From an uncultured Tateyamaria sp. (GTDB lineage: Bacteria > Pseudomonadota > Alphaproteobacteria > Rhodobacterales > Rhodobacteraceae): a DNA stretch of 64,000 nt. Position 1 is the first letter of the stretch; each line of letters starts with the position of its first letter. Below the pieces are notes generated by a model, which ran no database searches, was not told where the DNA came from, and saw only the letters and a program-made list of their open reading frames with translations. Shown one piece after another: positions 8,835 to 17,230 of the stretch. Position numbers and translations under genes: made by a program. The stretch lies in the NCBI RefSeq assembly GCF_947503465.1, contig NZ_CANNDN010000001.1:2377501-2441500 (forward strand). Reading direction: 5' to 3'.

Positions 8835-9118
8835 CCAAGCAGGAGTGGCCCCTTTGGGAAGTGTTCATCCGCGGCCAGCACGGGTTGTCGCACCGGCATG
8901 TCGGATCCCTGCACGCGACCGACGCTGAACACGCAATCCAGAACGCGCGCGACGTCTATACCCGTCGCAAGGAAGGCGTCAGCATCTGGGTGGTGCCTGC
9001 GGCTGACATCACCGCCTCGTCCCCTGATGACAAGGGGTCGCTCTATGACCCAGCGGATGACAAGGTGTACCGCCACCCGACATTTTTCGACATCCCGGAC
9101 GATGTGGGGGCGATGTGA
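8831..9118 (+). CDS. paaB: Phenylacetyl-CoA 1,2-epoxidase subunit PaaB
   Basis: 95 residues, the usual PaaB length. Opening WPLWEVFIRGQHGLSHRHVGSLHA is the family signature, followed by ENA/QNARDVYTRRKEGVSIWVV. PaaB bridges PaaAC heterodimers in the epoxidase complex. It overlaps both neighbours: its ATG overlaps the stop of the unknown ORF, and its TGA overlaps the GTG start of paaC. Confidence 0.96.
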   Translation: MTKQEWPLWEVFIRGQHGLSHRHVGSLHATDAEHAIQNARDVYTRRKEGVSIWVVPAADITASSPDDKGSLYDPADDKVYRHPTFFDIPDDVGAM

Positions 9119-9837
9119 GTATCGCGGGCCTCATACGCATGGGCGACAACACGATGGTTCTGGGCCAACGTGTGTCGGAATGGTGTGGGCATGCGCCCGC
9201 GCTTGAGGAAGACATCGCGCTGGCAAACACGGCGCTGGACCTGATCGGGCAGACGCAGTTGTGGCTGGGCCTCGCGGCAGATCGCGAGGGCGCGGGGCGT
9301 ACCGCAGACACGCTCGCCTACCACCGCGATGCGTGGGACTTTCGGAACCTGCTGCTGGTCGAACAGCCGAACCGGGACTTTGGCGTCACGATGATGCGGC
9401 AGTTCCTGTTCGATGCGTGGCATCTGGAGGCGCTGAAAGCGCTTGCGGCGCATGATGATACAGAAATTTCTGCCATTGCTCAGAAGTCGGTGAAAGAGGT
9501 CACGTATCATCGCGAACGCTCCTCCGATACCGTCATCGCCCTGGGCGATGGGACCGAGGAAAGCCAGAGGCGCATGCAATCCGCGCTGGATCGGTTGTGG
9601 CCCTATGTGGGCGAGATGTTCAGCACGGACGCGGATGATCTGGTGGACATGGCTGCCCTTCGCCCTGCGTTTGACGCTTTTGTAGAGCCTGTTTTGGCAG
9701 AAGCGACGCTGACAGAACCCGACAGCGACTTTGCACATATAGGTGGCAAGACAGGTGCCCGGCATACCGAACACCTAGGCCACATGTTGGCCACCATGCA
9801 GGTACTGCCGCGCAGTTATCCGGACGCGACATGGTGA
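9115..9837 (+). CDS. paaC: Phenylacetyl-CoA 1,2-epoxidase subunit PaaC
   Basis: 240 residues. PaaC is the structural, ferritin-like partner of PaaA and lacks a catalytic di-iron site. Recognisable segments: LGQRVSEWCGHAP, ALDLIGQTQLWLGLAAD, LLLVEQPNRDFG, KEVTYHRERSSD, GARHTEHLGHMLA. The GTG at 9115 overlaps the paaB stop and preserves the usual short leader before MGDNTMVLGQ; an internal ATG at 9139 is the alternative. Its end overlaps paaD. Confidence 0.95.
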   Translation: MSIAGLIRMGDNTMVLGQRVSEWCGHAPALEEDIALANTALDLIGQTQLWLGLAADREGAGRTADTLAYHRDAWDFRNLLLVEQPNRDFGVTMMRQFLFDAWHLEALKALAAHDDTEISAIAQKSVKEVTYHRERSSDTVIALGDGTEESQRRMQSALDRLWPYVGEMFSTDADDLVDMAALRPAFDAFVEPVLAEATLTEPDSDFAHIGGKTGARHTEHLGHMLATMQVLPRSYPDATW

Positions 9838-10298
9838 CGACACTGCCATCAACCCAGGACGTATGGGCATGGCTGGCGGACGTGCCGGACCCGGAAATCC
9901 CGGTGATCTCTCTGGTCGATCTGGGCATTATCCGCGACGTGCAGTGGCAAGGTGAGACACTGGAAGTGACGGTGACGCCCACCTATTCCGGCTGCCCTGC
10001 CACCGCGATCATCAACATGGAGATCGAGGCGGCGTTGCGTGCCAGGGGCATCGAAAACCTGTCTCTAAAAAGGCAAATTGCGCCGCCCTGGACCACAGAT
10101 TGGATGACGGACGCTGGCAAGGCCAAGCTGGAAAGCTATGGCATTGCGCCCCCGCAGGCGGCGGGTGGACCCAGGCACTGTCCACATTGCCAATCGACCC
10201 GGGTGGAAAAGATCAGCCAGTTCGGATCAACCCCGTGCAAGGCGCAATGGCGCTGCACCGACTGCCTGGAACCCTTTGACTATTTCAAGTGCATTTGA
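9831..10298 (+). CDS. paaD: PaaD, MIP18-family Fe-S/epoxidase maturation factor
   Basis: 155 residues. The N-terminal DUF59/MIP18 domain shows DPEIPVISLVDLGIIRDV and PTYSGCPA; the C-terminal part is a zinc ribbon with paired cysteines (HCPHCQST and CKAQWRCTDCLEPFDYFKC). PaaD is needed for an active epoxidase and probably helps assemble the iron-sulfur or di-iron centres of PaaE/PaaA. The start overlaps paaC by seven bases. A ribosome-binding AAGGAG overlapping its stop serves the next gene. Confidence 0.95.
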   Translation: MVTTLPSTQDVWAWLADVPDPEIPVISLVDLGIIRDVQWQGETLEVTVTPTYSGCPATAIINMEIEAALRARGIENLSLKRQIAPPWTTDWMTDAGKAKLESYGIAPPQAAGGPRHCPHCQSTRVEKISQFGSTPCKAQWRCTDCLEPFDYFKCI

Positions 10299-10311
10299 AG
10301 GAGCCATTGCC

Positions 10312-10668
10312 ATGCCTGACGTAACCGCAACCCCCAAGGACGTCATCGAAGCCTATATCAAGGGAACGGCCACCCGCGATATCGCACTGCTGAAAACCAT
10401 CTTTCACGCGGACGCGGTGATGACAGGATGGCTTGGCCCCGATCTGCTGCACGGCGGACCCGAGCCGTTCTATGGCGCACTGGAAGCGAATGAGGTCGGT
10501 GACGACTACTCCGCCGGAATCACCGCATTGCAGGTCGATGACCGGATTGCCACCGCATCAATCGAGGAACGCAACCTGCTGGGCATGTCCTTTGAAAACC
10601 ATTTTCAGATGATCCAGCTGGCGGATGGCACCTGGCGCCTGTCGGCCAAGCTGTTCCGGCACTTCTGA
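10312..10668 (+). CDS. NTF2-like/lumazine-binding-like protein in the paa operon
   Basis: 118 residues with the plan of a small SnoaL/NTF2-like alpha-beta barrel: an N-terminal helix TPKDVIEAYIKGTATRDIALLKTIFHADAVMTG and a closing strand MIQLADGTWRLSAKLFRHF, like proteins called putative lumazine-binding. AAGGAG at about 10298-10303 fixes the ATG at 10312. It lies between paaD and paaE, where the classical operon has no gene, and its base composition matches its neighbours. It may bind or process a pathway intermediate, or act as a stabilising accessory; no catalytic residues can be assigned. Confidence 0.8.
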   Translation: MPDVTATPKDVIEAYIKGTATRDIALLKTIFHADAVMTGWLGPDLLHGGPEPFYGALEANEVGDDYSAGITALQVDDRIATASIEERNLLGMSFENHFQMIQLADGTWRLSAKLFRHF

Positions 10669-10679
10669 CTCAACTTCCG

Positions 10680-11744
10680 ATGGCGCAGTTTCATCCCCTG
10701 ACCGTGACCGACATTCACCGCACCATTCGCGATGCGGTGGTTTTGACGCTGGAGCCCGACAACCCGGACGCGTTTCGCTTTGTTCAAGGCCAGTACCTGA
10801 CATTCAAACAGGATTTCGACGGAACCGAACTGCGCCGCAACTATTCGATCTGTGCGGGCCTGGATGACGGCAAGTTGCAGGTTGGGATCAAGCGCGTCGA
10901 TGGCGGTGCGTTTTCCACCTTTGCCAATACGGAATTGCGGGTGGGCGACACCCTGAACGCGATGCCGCCGATGGGGACGTTTCACACGGACATAGAACCT
11001 GACAGGGCCAAATCATATCTTGGCTTTGCCGGCGGGTCAGGGATCACGCCCGTTCTGTCGATCCTGAAAACCGTGTTGGCACGTGAACCGGACAGCACCT
11101 TCACCCTCGTTTATGCCAACCGGGCCGTGCACACGATCATGTTCCGGGAAGAGCTGGAGGATCTGAAGAACCGTTACATGGGGCGGCTGACCCTGATCCA
11201 TGTGCTGGAAACCGGGCAGGACATCGACCTTTTTTCGGGCCGTGTGGACCAGGACAAATGCGCGCTGCTGTTCAAGTCGTGGATCAATGTCGGGGCGGTC
11301 GATACGGCGTTTATTTGCGGACCCGAGCCGATGATGCTGGCGATTGCCGAAGCGCTTGAGGCGCATGGCCTGTCTAAGGATCAGATCAAGTTCGAACTGT
11401 TTGGGGCAGGCCAGCAGGGCCGCCTGGCGAAGAAGGCGGTGACCGCGCGGGCCGAAGGTGCACCAGACACCACTGTAAAGATTACCCTGGATGGCACGAC
11501 GCACCAGATCGAGATGCGCAAGGATTCGTCCGTGCTAGAGACTGCATTGGACAATGCGCTGGATGCCCCCTTTGCCTGCAAGGCCGGTGTCTGTTCGACG
11601 TGCAAGGCCAAGGTGACGGACGGCGAGTACGAGATGCTGACCAATCATGCTTTGGAAGATTACGAGGTGGAGGCCGGGTTTGTCCTGACCTGCCAGTGCT
11701 ATCCGATCAGCGACACGCTGAGCATCGACTACGATCAACACTAG
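10680..11744 (+). CDS. paaE: Phenylacetyl-CoA epoxidase reductase subunit PaaE
   Basis: 354 residues with three modules: FAD-binding (RRNYSICAG loop), NAD(P)H-binding (GGSGITPVLSIL; CGPEPMM) and a C-terminal plant-type [2Fe-2S] ferredoxin (CKAGVCSTCKAKV and a distal CQC). It passes electrons from NADPH to the PaaA di-iron site. It starts eleven bases after the NTF2-like ORF and nine bases separate it from paaZ. Confidence 0.96.
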   Translation: MAQFHPLTVTDIHRTIRDAVVLTLEPDNPDAFRFVQGQYLTFKQDFDGTELRRNYSICAGLDDGKLQVGIKRVDGGAFSTFANTELRVGDTLNAMPPMGTFHTDIEPDRAKSYLGFAGGSGITPVLSILKTVLAREPDSTFTLVYANRAVHTIMFREELEDLKNRYMGRLTLIHVLETGQDIDLFSGRVDQDKCALLFKSWINVGAVDTAFICGPEPMMLAIAEALEAHGLSKDQIKFELFGAGQQGRLAKKAVTARAEGAPDTTVKITLDGTTHQIEMRKDSSVLETALDNALDAPFACKAGVCSTCKAKVTDGEYEMLTNHALEDYEVEAGFVLTCQCYPISDTLSIDYDQH

Positions 11745-11753
11745 GGGGGCGTC

Positions 11754-13769
11754 ATGCGCCAGGTTCATTCATTTGCCGCCGGGATCTGGGTGCCGCCCGG
11801 TGCGGGCGCGCGGGCCATTTCCAGCGCCATCACCGGCGATGTGATCGCCGAGGCCGGGAACGATGGCCTGGACGTGCACGGCATGCGTACCTATGCGCGC
11901 GATGTCGGCGGCCCTGCCTTGCGCGCGATGACGTTTCATGACCGGGCGCGCATGCTCAAGGCGCTGGCCCTGCATCTGAAGGCGCATCGACAGACGCTCT
12001 ATGACCTCAGCTTTGACACCGGCGCCACGCAGTCCGATCACCTGATCGATGTGGATGGCGGGATTGGCACGATGCTCGTGTTCGCGTCCAAGGGGCGGCG
12101 CGAGATGCCGGATGCACAGGTCTATCTGGACGGCACGCCCGAGCAGTTGGGGCGTGCGGGGCAGTTTCTTGGCCAGCACATCTGCACCCCGTTGCACGGT
12201 GTCGCGCTGCATATCAACGCGTTCAATTTCCCCGTCTGGGGGATGCTGGAGAAGGTGGCACCGACCCTGCTGGCGGGTGTGCCGGCCATTGTTAAGCCTG
12301 CCACGGCGACGTCCTATGTGACCGAGGCCTGCGTGCGCCTGATGATCGACAGCGGGTACCTGCCCGACGGGGCGTTGCAGCTGGTTTCGGGTGGCGTAGG
12401 CGATCTGCTGGACCACATGGATTGCCAGGATGTGGTGACCTTTACCGGCTCCGCCGATACGGCGCGCAAGCTACGCGGCAATGCCAACCTACTGAACAAC
12501 GCGGTGCGGTTCACGGCCGAACAGGACAGTTTGAACGCCTCGGTCCTTGGGCCCGACGCGGTGCCGGGCACGCCCGAATTCGATCTGTTCGTCAAGGAGG
12601 TTCAGCGCGAGATGACCGCCAAGGCAGGCCAGAAATGCACCGCCATCCGCAGGATCATGGCGCCTGCGGCCCAAGTGGATGCGGTGATTGCGGCAGTGCG
12701 CGCGCGTTTGGAAGGTGTGACCATTGGCGACCCGCGGGACGAGGCCACTCATATGGGTGCACTTGTCTCTAACCCGCAGAAAAACGACGTTCTGGACAAG
12801 GCCGCACAGATCGGCACCGAGGCGGAGCGGGTGTTTGGTGATCCCGGCGATTTTGCGATGTCAGACAGCAAGGGCGCGTTTGTGCCGCCCATGCTGTTCC
12901 ATTGTGCCGACCCGGACGCTGCGCAGGCCGTGCATGATATTGAGGCCTTTGGCCCGGTGTCCACCATCATGCCCTACCGCGATCTGACCCATGCCGCCGG
13001 GCTGCTGAACCGGGGCAAGGGGTCGCTTGTGGCGTCGGTCATCACGCGGGATGGCGATGTTGCGCGCGCGATCACCATGGCATCTGCGGCATTCCACGGT
13101 CGGCTGTACTTCAACAATCGCGACAGCATGGCCGAGGCGACGGGACACGGTGCACCGCTGCCGCATATGGTGCACGGCGGACCGGGCCGGGCTGGCGGCG
13201 GCGAGGAATTGGGCGGCATTCGCGCTGTCAAACACTATATGCAGCGCACCGCGGTGCAGGGCAGTCCCGACATCCTGACATCAATTGGCCGACGCTGGGT
13301 GCCCGGCGCGGCCGAGGCCACGGAAAAACCCCACCCCTTCACGCGCGTCTTTGGTGATCTGGCCCTGGGCGACACGTTTCACAGCCCGTCGCGCAAGGTC
13401 ACGCTGGACGACATCGAAACCTTTGCCCATTTCACCGGCGACACGTTCTATGCCCATATGGATGATGCGGCCGCCAGGGCGAACCCGTTCTTTCCGGGGC
13501 GTGTTGCGCATGGCTATCTGCTGCTCAGCTTTGCGGCGGGGCTGTTTGTACAGCCGGATCCGGGGCCTGTGCTGGCGAATACCGGCCTCGACTCCTTGCG
13601 GTTTATGAAGCCGGTCGAGGCGGGCGACAGCATCAAGGTCCGTCTGACGGTCAAGGCCAAGACGCCGCGCAATGATGACTATGGCGAGGTGCGCTGGCAC
13701 GTGACCCTGACCAACCAGGACGACGAGGCGGTGGCCGAATACGAGCTGCTGACGATGAATGCCGACTGA
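11754..13769 (+). CDS. paaZ: Bifunctional oxepin-CoA hydrolase/semialdehyde dehydrogenase PaaZ
   Basis: 671 residues: an N-terminal aldehyde dehydrogenase (about 1-520; E256 in TAEQDSLN, C295 in AGQKCTA) and a C-terminal MaoC-like hydratase (about 540-671; TGDTFYAHMDD, PGRVAHGYLLLS). It hydrolyses the oxepin-CoA ring and oxidises the resulting aldehyde to 3-oxo-5,6-didehydrosuberyl-CoA, the substrate of the thiolase encoded first in the operon. Both active domains are intact. The end overlaps the paaX start by eleven bases. The isomerase PaaG that supplies oxepin-CoA is not in this window. Confidence 0.95.
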   Translation: MRQVHSFAAGIWVPPGAGARAISSAITGDVIAEAGNDGLDVHGMRTYARDVGGPALRAMTFHDRARMLKALALHLKAHRQTLYDLSFDTGATQSDHLIDVDGGIGTMLVFASKGRREMPDAQVYLDGTPEQLGRAGQFLGQHICTPLHGVALHINAFNFPVWGMLEKVAPTLLAGVPAIVKPATATSYVTEACVRLMIDSGYLPDGALQLVSGGVGDLLDHMDCQDVVTFTGSADTARKLRGNANLLNNAVRFTAEQDSLNASVLGPDAVPGTPEFDLFVKEVQREMTAKAGQKCTAIRRIMAPAAQVDAVIAAVRARLEGVTIGDPRDEATHMGALVSNPQKNDVLDKAAQIGTEAERVFGDPGDFAMSDSKGAFVPPMLFHCADPDAAQAVHDIEAFGPVSTIMPYRDLTHAAGLLNRGKGSLVASVITRDGDVARAITMASAAFHGRLYFNNRDSMAEATGHGAPLPHMVHGGPGRAGGGEELGGIRAVKHYMQRTAVQGSPDILTSIGRRWVPGAAEATEKPHPFTRVFGDLALGDTFHSPSRKVTLDDIETFAHFTGDTFYAHMDDAAARANPFFPGRVAHGYLLLSFAAGLFVQPDPGPVLANTGLDSLRFMKPVEAGDSIKVRLTVKAKTPRNDDYGEVRWHVTLTNQDDEAVAEYELLTMNAD

Positions 13770-14505
13770 CGCCTACACCCAGGCATTGCGCAGTCTGAGC
13801 GATCTGGGCCCAATGCGTGTTTGGTCCCTGTTAGTGACTGTTTTTGGTGATCTGGCGCCGGATCGACCACTGAAAGGGCCGACCCTGTCGGCAATCATGG
13901 CAGAGATCGGGATCAAGCCGGAAGCGTCGCGTGTCGCCCTGCACAGGTTGCGCAGCGATGGGTGGATCGTTTCGGAAAAACAGGGGCGCACCAGCTTGCA
14001 CGCGCTGACGCACAAGGGGCAGTCGGACAGCGACGCCGCGCGGCGACGGATCTATGGCGACATCCATGCCCGGGATGCGGTGCTGTTTCTGACCACAACA
14101 CCGGTTGATCTGGACTCGACCCGATTTGCCCAGATTGCGCCGCGCGTCTTTATGGCAGCACAAGACGCCCCTGCCCCGCAGAACGCGATACGCCTGATAC
14201 CCGACAGCCTGCCCACCTGGCTGGGCGCGCAGATCGAAACGGATCAGATGCGCGACGCGTACAAATCCCTGCACGCCGTTCTGACCGACATCACCGAAGA
14301 ATTGGCGGACGACCTGACCGCGCTGGAAACCGCGGCATTGCGGGTTTTGATCGTGCATGGCTGGCGACGTCTGACATTGAAGCATCCCGATCTGCCCCGC
14401 GCCGCGCATTCCGCAGAGTGGCGCGGCCATGACTGCCGAATGCTGGTTGCCGGACTGCTTGCCCGCTATCCGCGTCCTGATCTGGATACGATCAAACCTG
14501 CCTAA
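13759..14505 (+). CDS. paaX: PaaX-family transcriptional regulator
   Basis: 248 residues. The N-terminal winged helix (about 20-85: LVTVFGDL, LSAIMAEIGIKPEASRVALHRLRSDGWIVSEKQGRTSLHALTHKG) and the longer C-terminal PaaX domain are clear. PaaX proteins repress paa genes and release DNA on binding phenylacetyl-CoA. The ATG at 13759 overlaps the end of paaZ, so the regulator is the last gene of the operon it probably controls, giving feedback. A related regulator of other aromatic-acid genes is the alternative. Confidence 0.88.
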   Translation: MPTDAYTQALRSLSDLGPMRVWSLLVTVFGDLAPDRPLKGPTLSAIMAEIGIKPEASRVALHRLRSDGWIVSEKQGRTSLHALTHKGQSDSDAARRRIYGDIHARDAVLFLTTTPVDLDSTRFAQIAPRVFMAAQDAPAPQNAIRLIPDSLPTWLGAQIETDQMRDAYKSLHAVLTDITEELADDLTALETAALRVLIVHGWRRLTLKHPDLPRAAHSAEWRGHDCRMLVAGLLARYPRPDLDTIKPA

Positions 14506-14547
14506 ACCACGCTTTCCCAACGCCTATTCGCGCGCTATAGCGAGCGA

Positions 14548-15162
14548 ATGACAAACCACTTGCATATATCCGACCTGCCCGATGACCTTGATCTGGGGCC
14601 GGTTGTCGCCATCGACTGTGAAACCATGGGTCTGAACCCGCACCGCGACCGGTTGTGCGTCGTGCAATTGTCCGGCGGCGACGGCGATGCCCATATCGTG
14701 CAGATCACGTTGGGCCAAAGCGAGGCGCCGAACCTGTGCCGCCTTCTGGAAGACCCGAACGTGTTGAAGCTGTTCCACTTTGGCCGCTTCGACATCGCGG
14801 CGATGCTGAACGCGTTTGGGGCGGTGACTGCCCCGATCTACTGCACCAAGATCGCAAGCCGCCTGATCCGCACCTATACGGACCGGCACGGGTTGAAGAA
14901 CCTGCTGCAGGAATTGCTGGGCATCGACATATCGAAACAGCAGCAATCGAGTGATTGGGGAGCAGAAACGCTGTCGGATGCGCAACTGGAATATGCGGCA
15001 TCCGACGTGCTGTACCTGCACCAGCTGCGCGACGTGCTGAATGAACGCCTGATACGCGAGGGCCGGATGGAGATGGCGCAGGCCTGTTTTGACTTCTTGC
15101 CGATGCGCGCGCGCCTGGACCTGGCAGGCTGGCCCGAGACGGATATTTTTGCGCACTCATGA
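14548..15162 (+). CDS. rnd: Ribonuclease D-like 3'-5' exonuclease
   Basis: 204 residues, a DEDD-family nuclease of the DnaQ fold: VAIDCETMGL (Asp and Glu), FHFGRFDIAAM (Asp) and LEYAASDVLYL (Tyr and Asp, the DEDDy type). It is only the exonuclease domain; the C-terminal HRDC domains of E. coli RNase D are missing, as is usual for short alphaproteobacterial forms. It would trim 3' ends of tRNA and other stable RNAs. The stop overlaps the kdsD start (ATGA), forming a conserved gene block with the LPS genes. Confidence 0.88.
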   Translation: MTNHLHISDLPDDLDLGPVVAIDCETMGLNPHRDRLCVVQLSGGDGDAHIVQITLGQSEAPNLCRLLEDPNVLKLFHFGRFDIAAMLNAFGAVTAPIYCTKIASRLIRTYTDRHGLKNLLQELLGIDISKQQQSSDWGAETLSDAQLEYAASDVLYLHQLRDVLNERLIREGRMEMAQACFDFLPMRARLDLAGWPETDIFAHS

Positions 15163-16127
15163 CCAGCAAGACACCCTTCATCGACACGGCCCGCCGCGTC
15201 ATCCGGACCGAAGCCGAGGCTCTTGTCGTTCTGGCGGATAGCCTTGATGGCAGTTTCCGTGACGCCATCGACGTGATGCTGAATGCCACAGGGCGTGTGA
15301 TTGTCACAGGCATCGGAAAGTCGGGGCATATCGCGCGCAAGATCGCGGCCACACTGGCCAGCACGGGCACGCCCGCGCAATTCGTACACCCGGCCGAGGC
15401 GAGCCATGGGGACCTGGGCATGGTGACGCGGGCCGATGTGGTGCTGGCCATCTCGAATTCCGGCGAGGCGCCGGAACTGGCGAACATGATTGCCTTTTCC
15501 CGCCGCTTTGAAATTCCCCTTATCGGCATCACCAAAGCGCCCCGAAGCGCACTGGGCGTCGAATGCGATGTCGTGCTGACACTGCCCGACCTGGGAGAAG
15601 CCTGTGGCACGGGTGTCGTGCCCACGACGTCAACCACGCTGACGCTGGCGATGGGCGACGCGCTGGCCGTGGCGTTGATGGAACATCGGGACTTTACCGC
15701 GGAACACTTTCGCGACTTCCATCCTGGCGGCAAACTGGGCGCACGTCTCAGCCGGGTGCGCGATTTGATGCACACCGGCGACGCAATGCCATTGGTGGCG
15801 GAAACCACGCCGATGGCAGACGCGCTGATCGAGATCAGCAAGAAAAGCCTGGGCGTTGTGGGGGTCACAGGCACAGGCGGCACACTGACAGGCATCATCA
15901 CCGACGGTGACCTTCGGCGTCACATGGATGGGCTGCTGTCCTTGAAAGCCGCCGACGTGATGACCACCTCACCCACAACGATTGACGTGACCGCACTGGC
16001 CGAAGAAGCGGTGGCGCTGATGAATGCACGCAAGATCACATGCGTGTTTGCAGTAGACGCAGATGCACCCGGCACGCCGCGCGGGATCCTGCATATCCAC
16101 GATTGCCTGCGCGTGGGCCTGGGCTGA
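15159..16127 (+). CDS. kdsD: Arabinose-5-phosphate isomerase (KpsF/GutQ family)
   Basis: 322 residues: a SIS sugar-isomerase domain (about 1-200; VTGIGKSGHIARKIAATLASTG, HPAEASHGDLGM, ISNSGEAPEL) and two CBS domains (about 205-322). It converts ribulose 5-phosphate to arabinose 5-phosphate, the first step to Kdo. KdsB, a later step of the same pathway, is encoded at 27861-28661. It lies directly upstream of lptC, linking Kdo synthesis and LPS export. Confidence 0.94.
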   Translation: MTSKTPFIDTARRVIRTEAEALVVLADSLDGSFRDAIDVMLNATGRVIVTGIGKSGHIARKIAATLASTGTPAQFVHPAEASHGDLGMVTRADVVLAISNSGEAPELANMIAFSRRFEIPLIGITKAPRSALGVECDVVLTLPDLGEACGTGVVPTTSTTLTLAMGDALAVALMEHRDFTAEHFRDFHPGGKLGARLSRVRDLMHTGDAMPLVAETTPMADALIEISKKSLGVVGVTGTGGTLTGIITDGDLRRHMDGLLSLKAADVMTTSPTTIDVTALAEEAVALMNARKITCVFAVDADAPGTPRGILHIHDCLRVGLG

Positions 16128-16137
16128 GGAAAATGGC

Positions 16138-16734
16138 ATGGACGGTTATTCAAGACTGGTCGCCTGGCTCAAGGTGCTGCTGCCGCTGACGGCGCTGGCC
16201 CTGTTGTCGATGCTGTTTCTACTGTCGCGCAATGTCGATCCGGTCGCATCCATTCCCTTTGCAGAGACCGAGATTCAGGAACGCTTGCGCGGCCAACAGA
16301 TCACCGCACCATTCTTTTCGGGGACGTCGAAAAGCGGAGACAGGGTGTCTGTGTCCGCCGGCACGATGGCGACGGCCGGGGGGGCACGGAACGCGGCCAC
16401 TGACCTTGCCGCCCATATCGACCTGACAGGCGGCACCCGCGTCATCCTGTTTTCGGACCGGGGTGAATTTGACATGTCGGCGGGGGCATCCCTTCTGGAA
16501 GGCAATGTCGTGATCACCACGTCAACGGGTTACAAGTTGAACTCGGAAGAATTGCAGACGGATTTCGACGCCATGACAGTGACGTCGCCGGGACCGGTCA
16601 GCGGAACCGGTCTGTCCGGCACCCTGGAAGCGGGCAATATGCGCCTTGAAAAACAGGCGGACACCGGCAACGCCCATTTGATTTTCACAAATGGCGTAAA
16701 GTTGATATACCGCCCCCAAGAATTGGAAGAGTAA
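16138..16734 (+). CDS. lptC: LPS export protein LptC-like
   Basis: 198 residues with one N-terminal membrane anchor (about 10-29, VLLPLTALALLSMLFLLS) and a periplasmic beta-jellyroll. LptC sits with LptBFG and hands LPS to LptA. The start at 16138 (MDGYSRLVAWLK) was preferred because a longer open frame overlaps kdsD in a non-protein-like way. Weak sequence conservation is normal for LptC; position between kdsD and lptA makes the call firm. Seven bases separate it from lptA. Confidence 0.88.
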   Translation: MDGYSRLVAWLKVLLPLTALALLSMLFLLSRNVDPVASIPFAETEIQERLRGQQITAPFFSGTSKSGDRVSVSAGTMATAGGARNAATDLAAHIDLTGGTRVILFSDRGEFDMSAGASLLEGNVVITTSTGYKLNSEELQTDFDAMTVTSPGPVSGTGLSGTLEAGNMRLEKQADTGNAHLIFTNGVKLIYRPQELEE

Positions 16735-16741
16735 TAGACCC

Positions 16742-17230
16742 GTGACTTTCTTGCGTGCCATAGCCTGCCTGATCCTTTTGGGTCTGATCACTCCACTTTA
16801 CGCTCAGGGAACGCAGATTGCGTTCGGTGCGATCCGACAGGATACGTCCGCCCCGGTCGAGGTCAGCGCCGATGAACTGAATGTCGATCAGGAAACGGGT
16901 GCTGCCATATTCACGGGCAATGTGGTTATCGGGCAGGGCGACATGCGCCTGTCTGCGCCACGGGTTCTGGTTGTCTACCGAGAGGATCAGGCGGGGATCG
17001 AACGAATGGAGGCCACGGGCGGCGTGACACTGGTATCCGGCCCGGATGCCGCTGAATCGCAGCGTGCGGATTACAGCATCGACACCGGCCTGATCGTAAT
17101 GACGGGCGACGTGTTGCTGGCCCAGGGCCAAAGCGCAATTTCGTCCGACCGGATGACCGTGAACCTGGACGATGGCACCGCCCGTATGCAGGGCAACGTC
17201 AAAACCATCCTGCAGACCGGCAACAACTGA
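16742..17230 (+). CDS. lptA: LPS transport periplasmic protein LptA
   Basis: 162 residues. GTG start, then a signal peptide (MTFLRAIACLILLGLITPLYAQG, cleavage likely after YA). The mature part has the OstA/LptA repeat: VEVSADELNVDQETGAAIFTGNVVIGQGDMRLSA and MTVNLDDGTARMQGNVKTIL. LptA forms the periplasmic bridge for LPS. The stop overlaps the lptB start (TGATG). Confidence 0.93.
   Translation: MTFLRAIACLILLGLITPLYAQGTQIAFGAIRQDTSAPVEVSADELNVDQETGAAIFTGNVVIGQGDMRLSAPRVLVVYREDQAGIERMEATGGVTLVSGPDAAESQRADYSIDTGLIVMTGDVLLAQGQSAISSDRMTVNLDDGTARMQGNVKTILQTGNN

Noticed and set aside
14530-14547. Palindromic CGCTATAGCG before rnd considered as a terminator for paaX
   Set aside because: Too short and without a T run; it may be part of a promoter instead.
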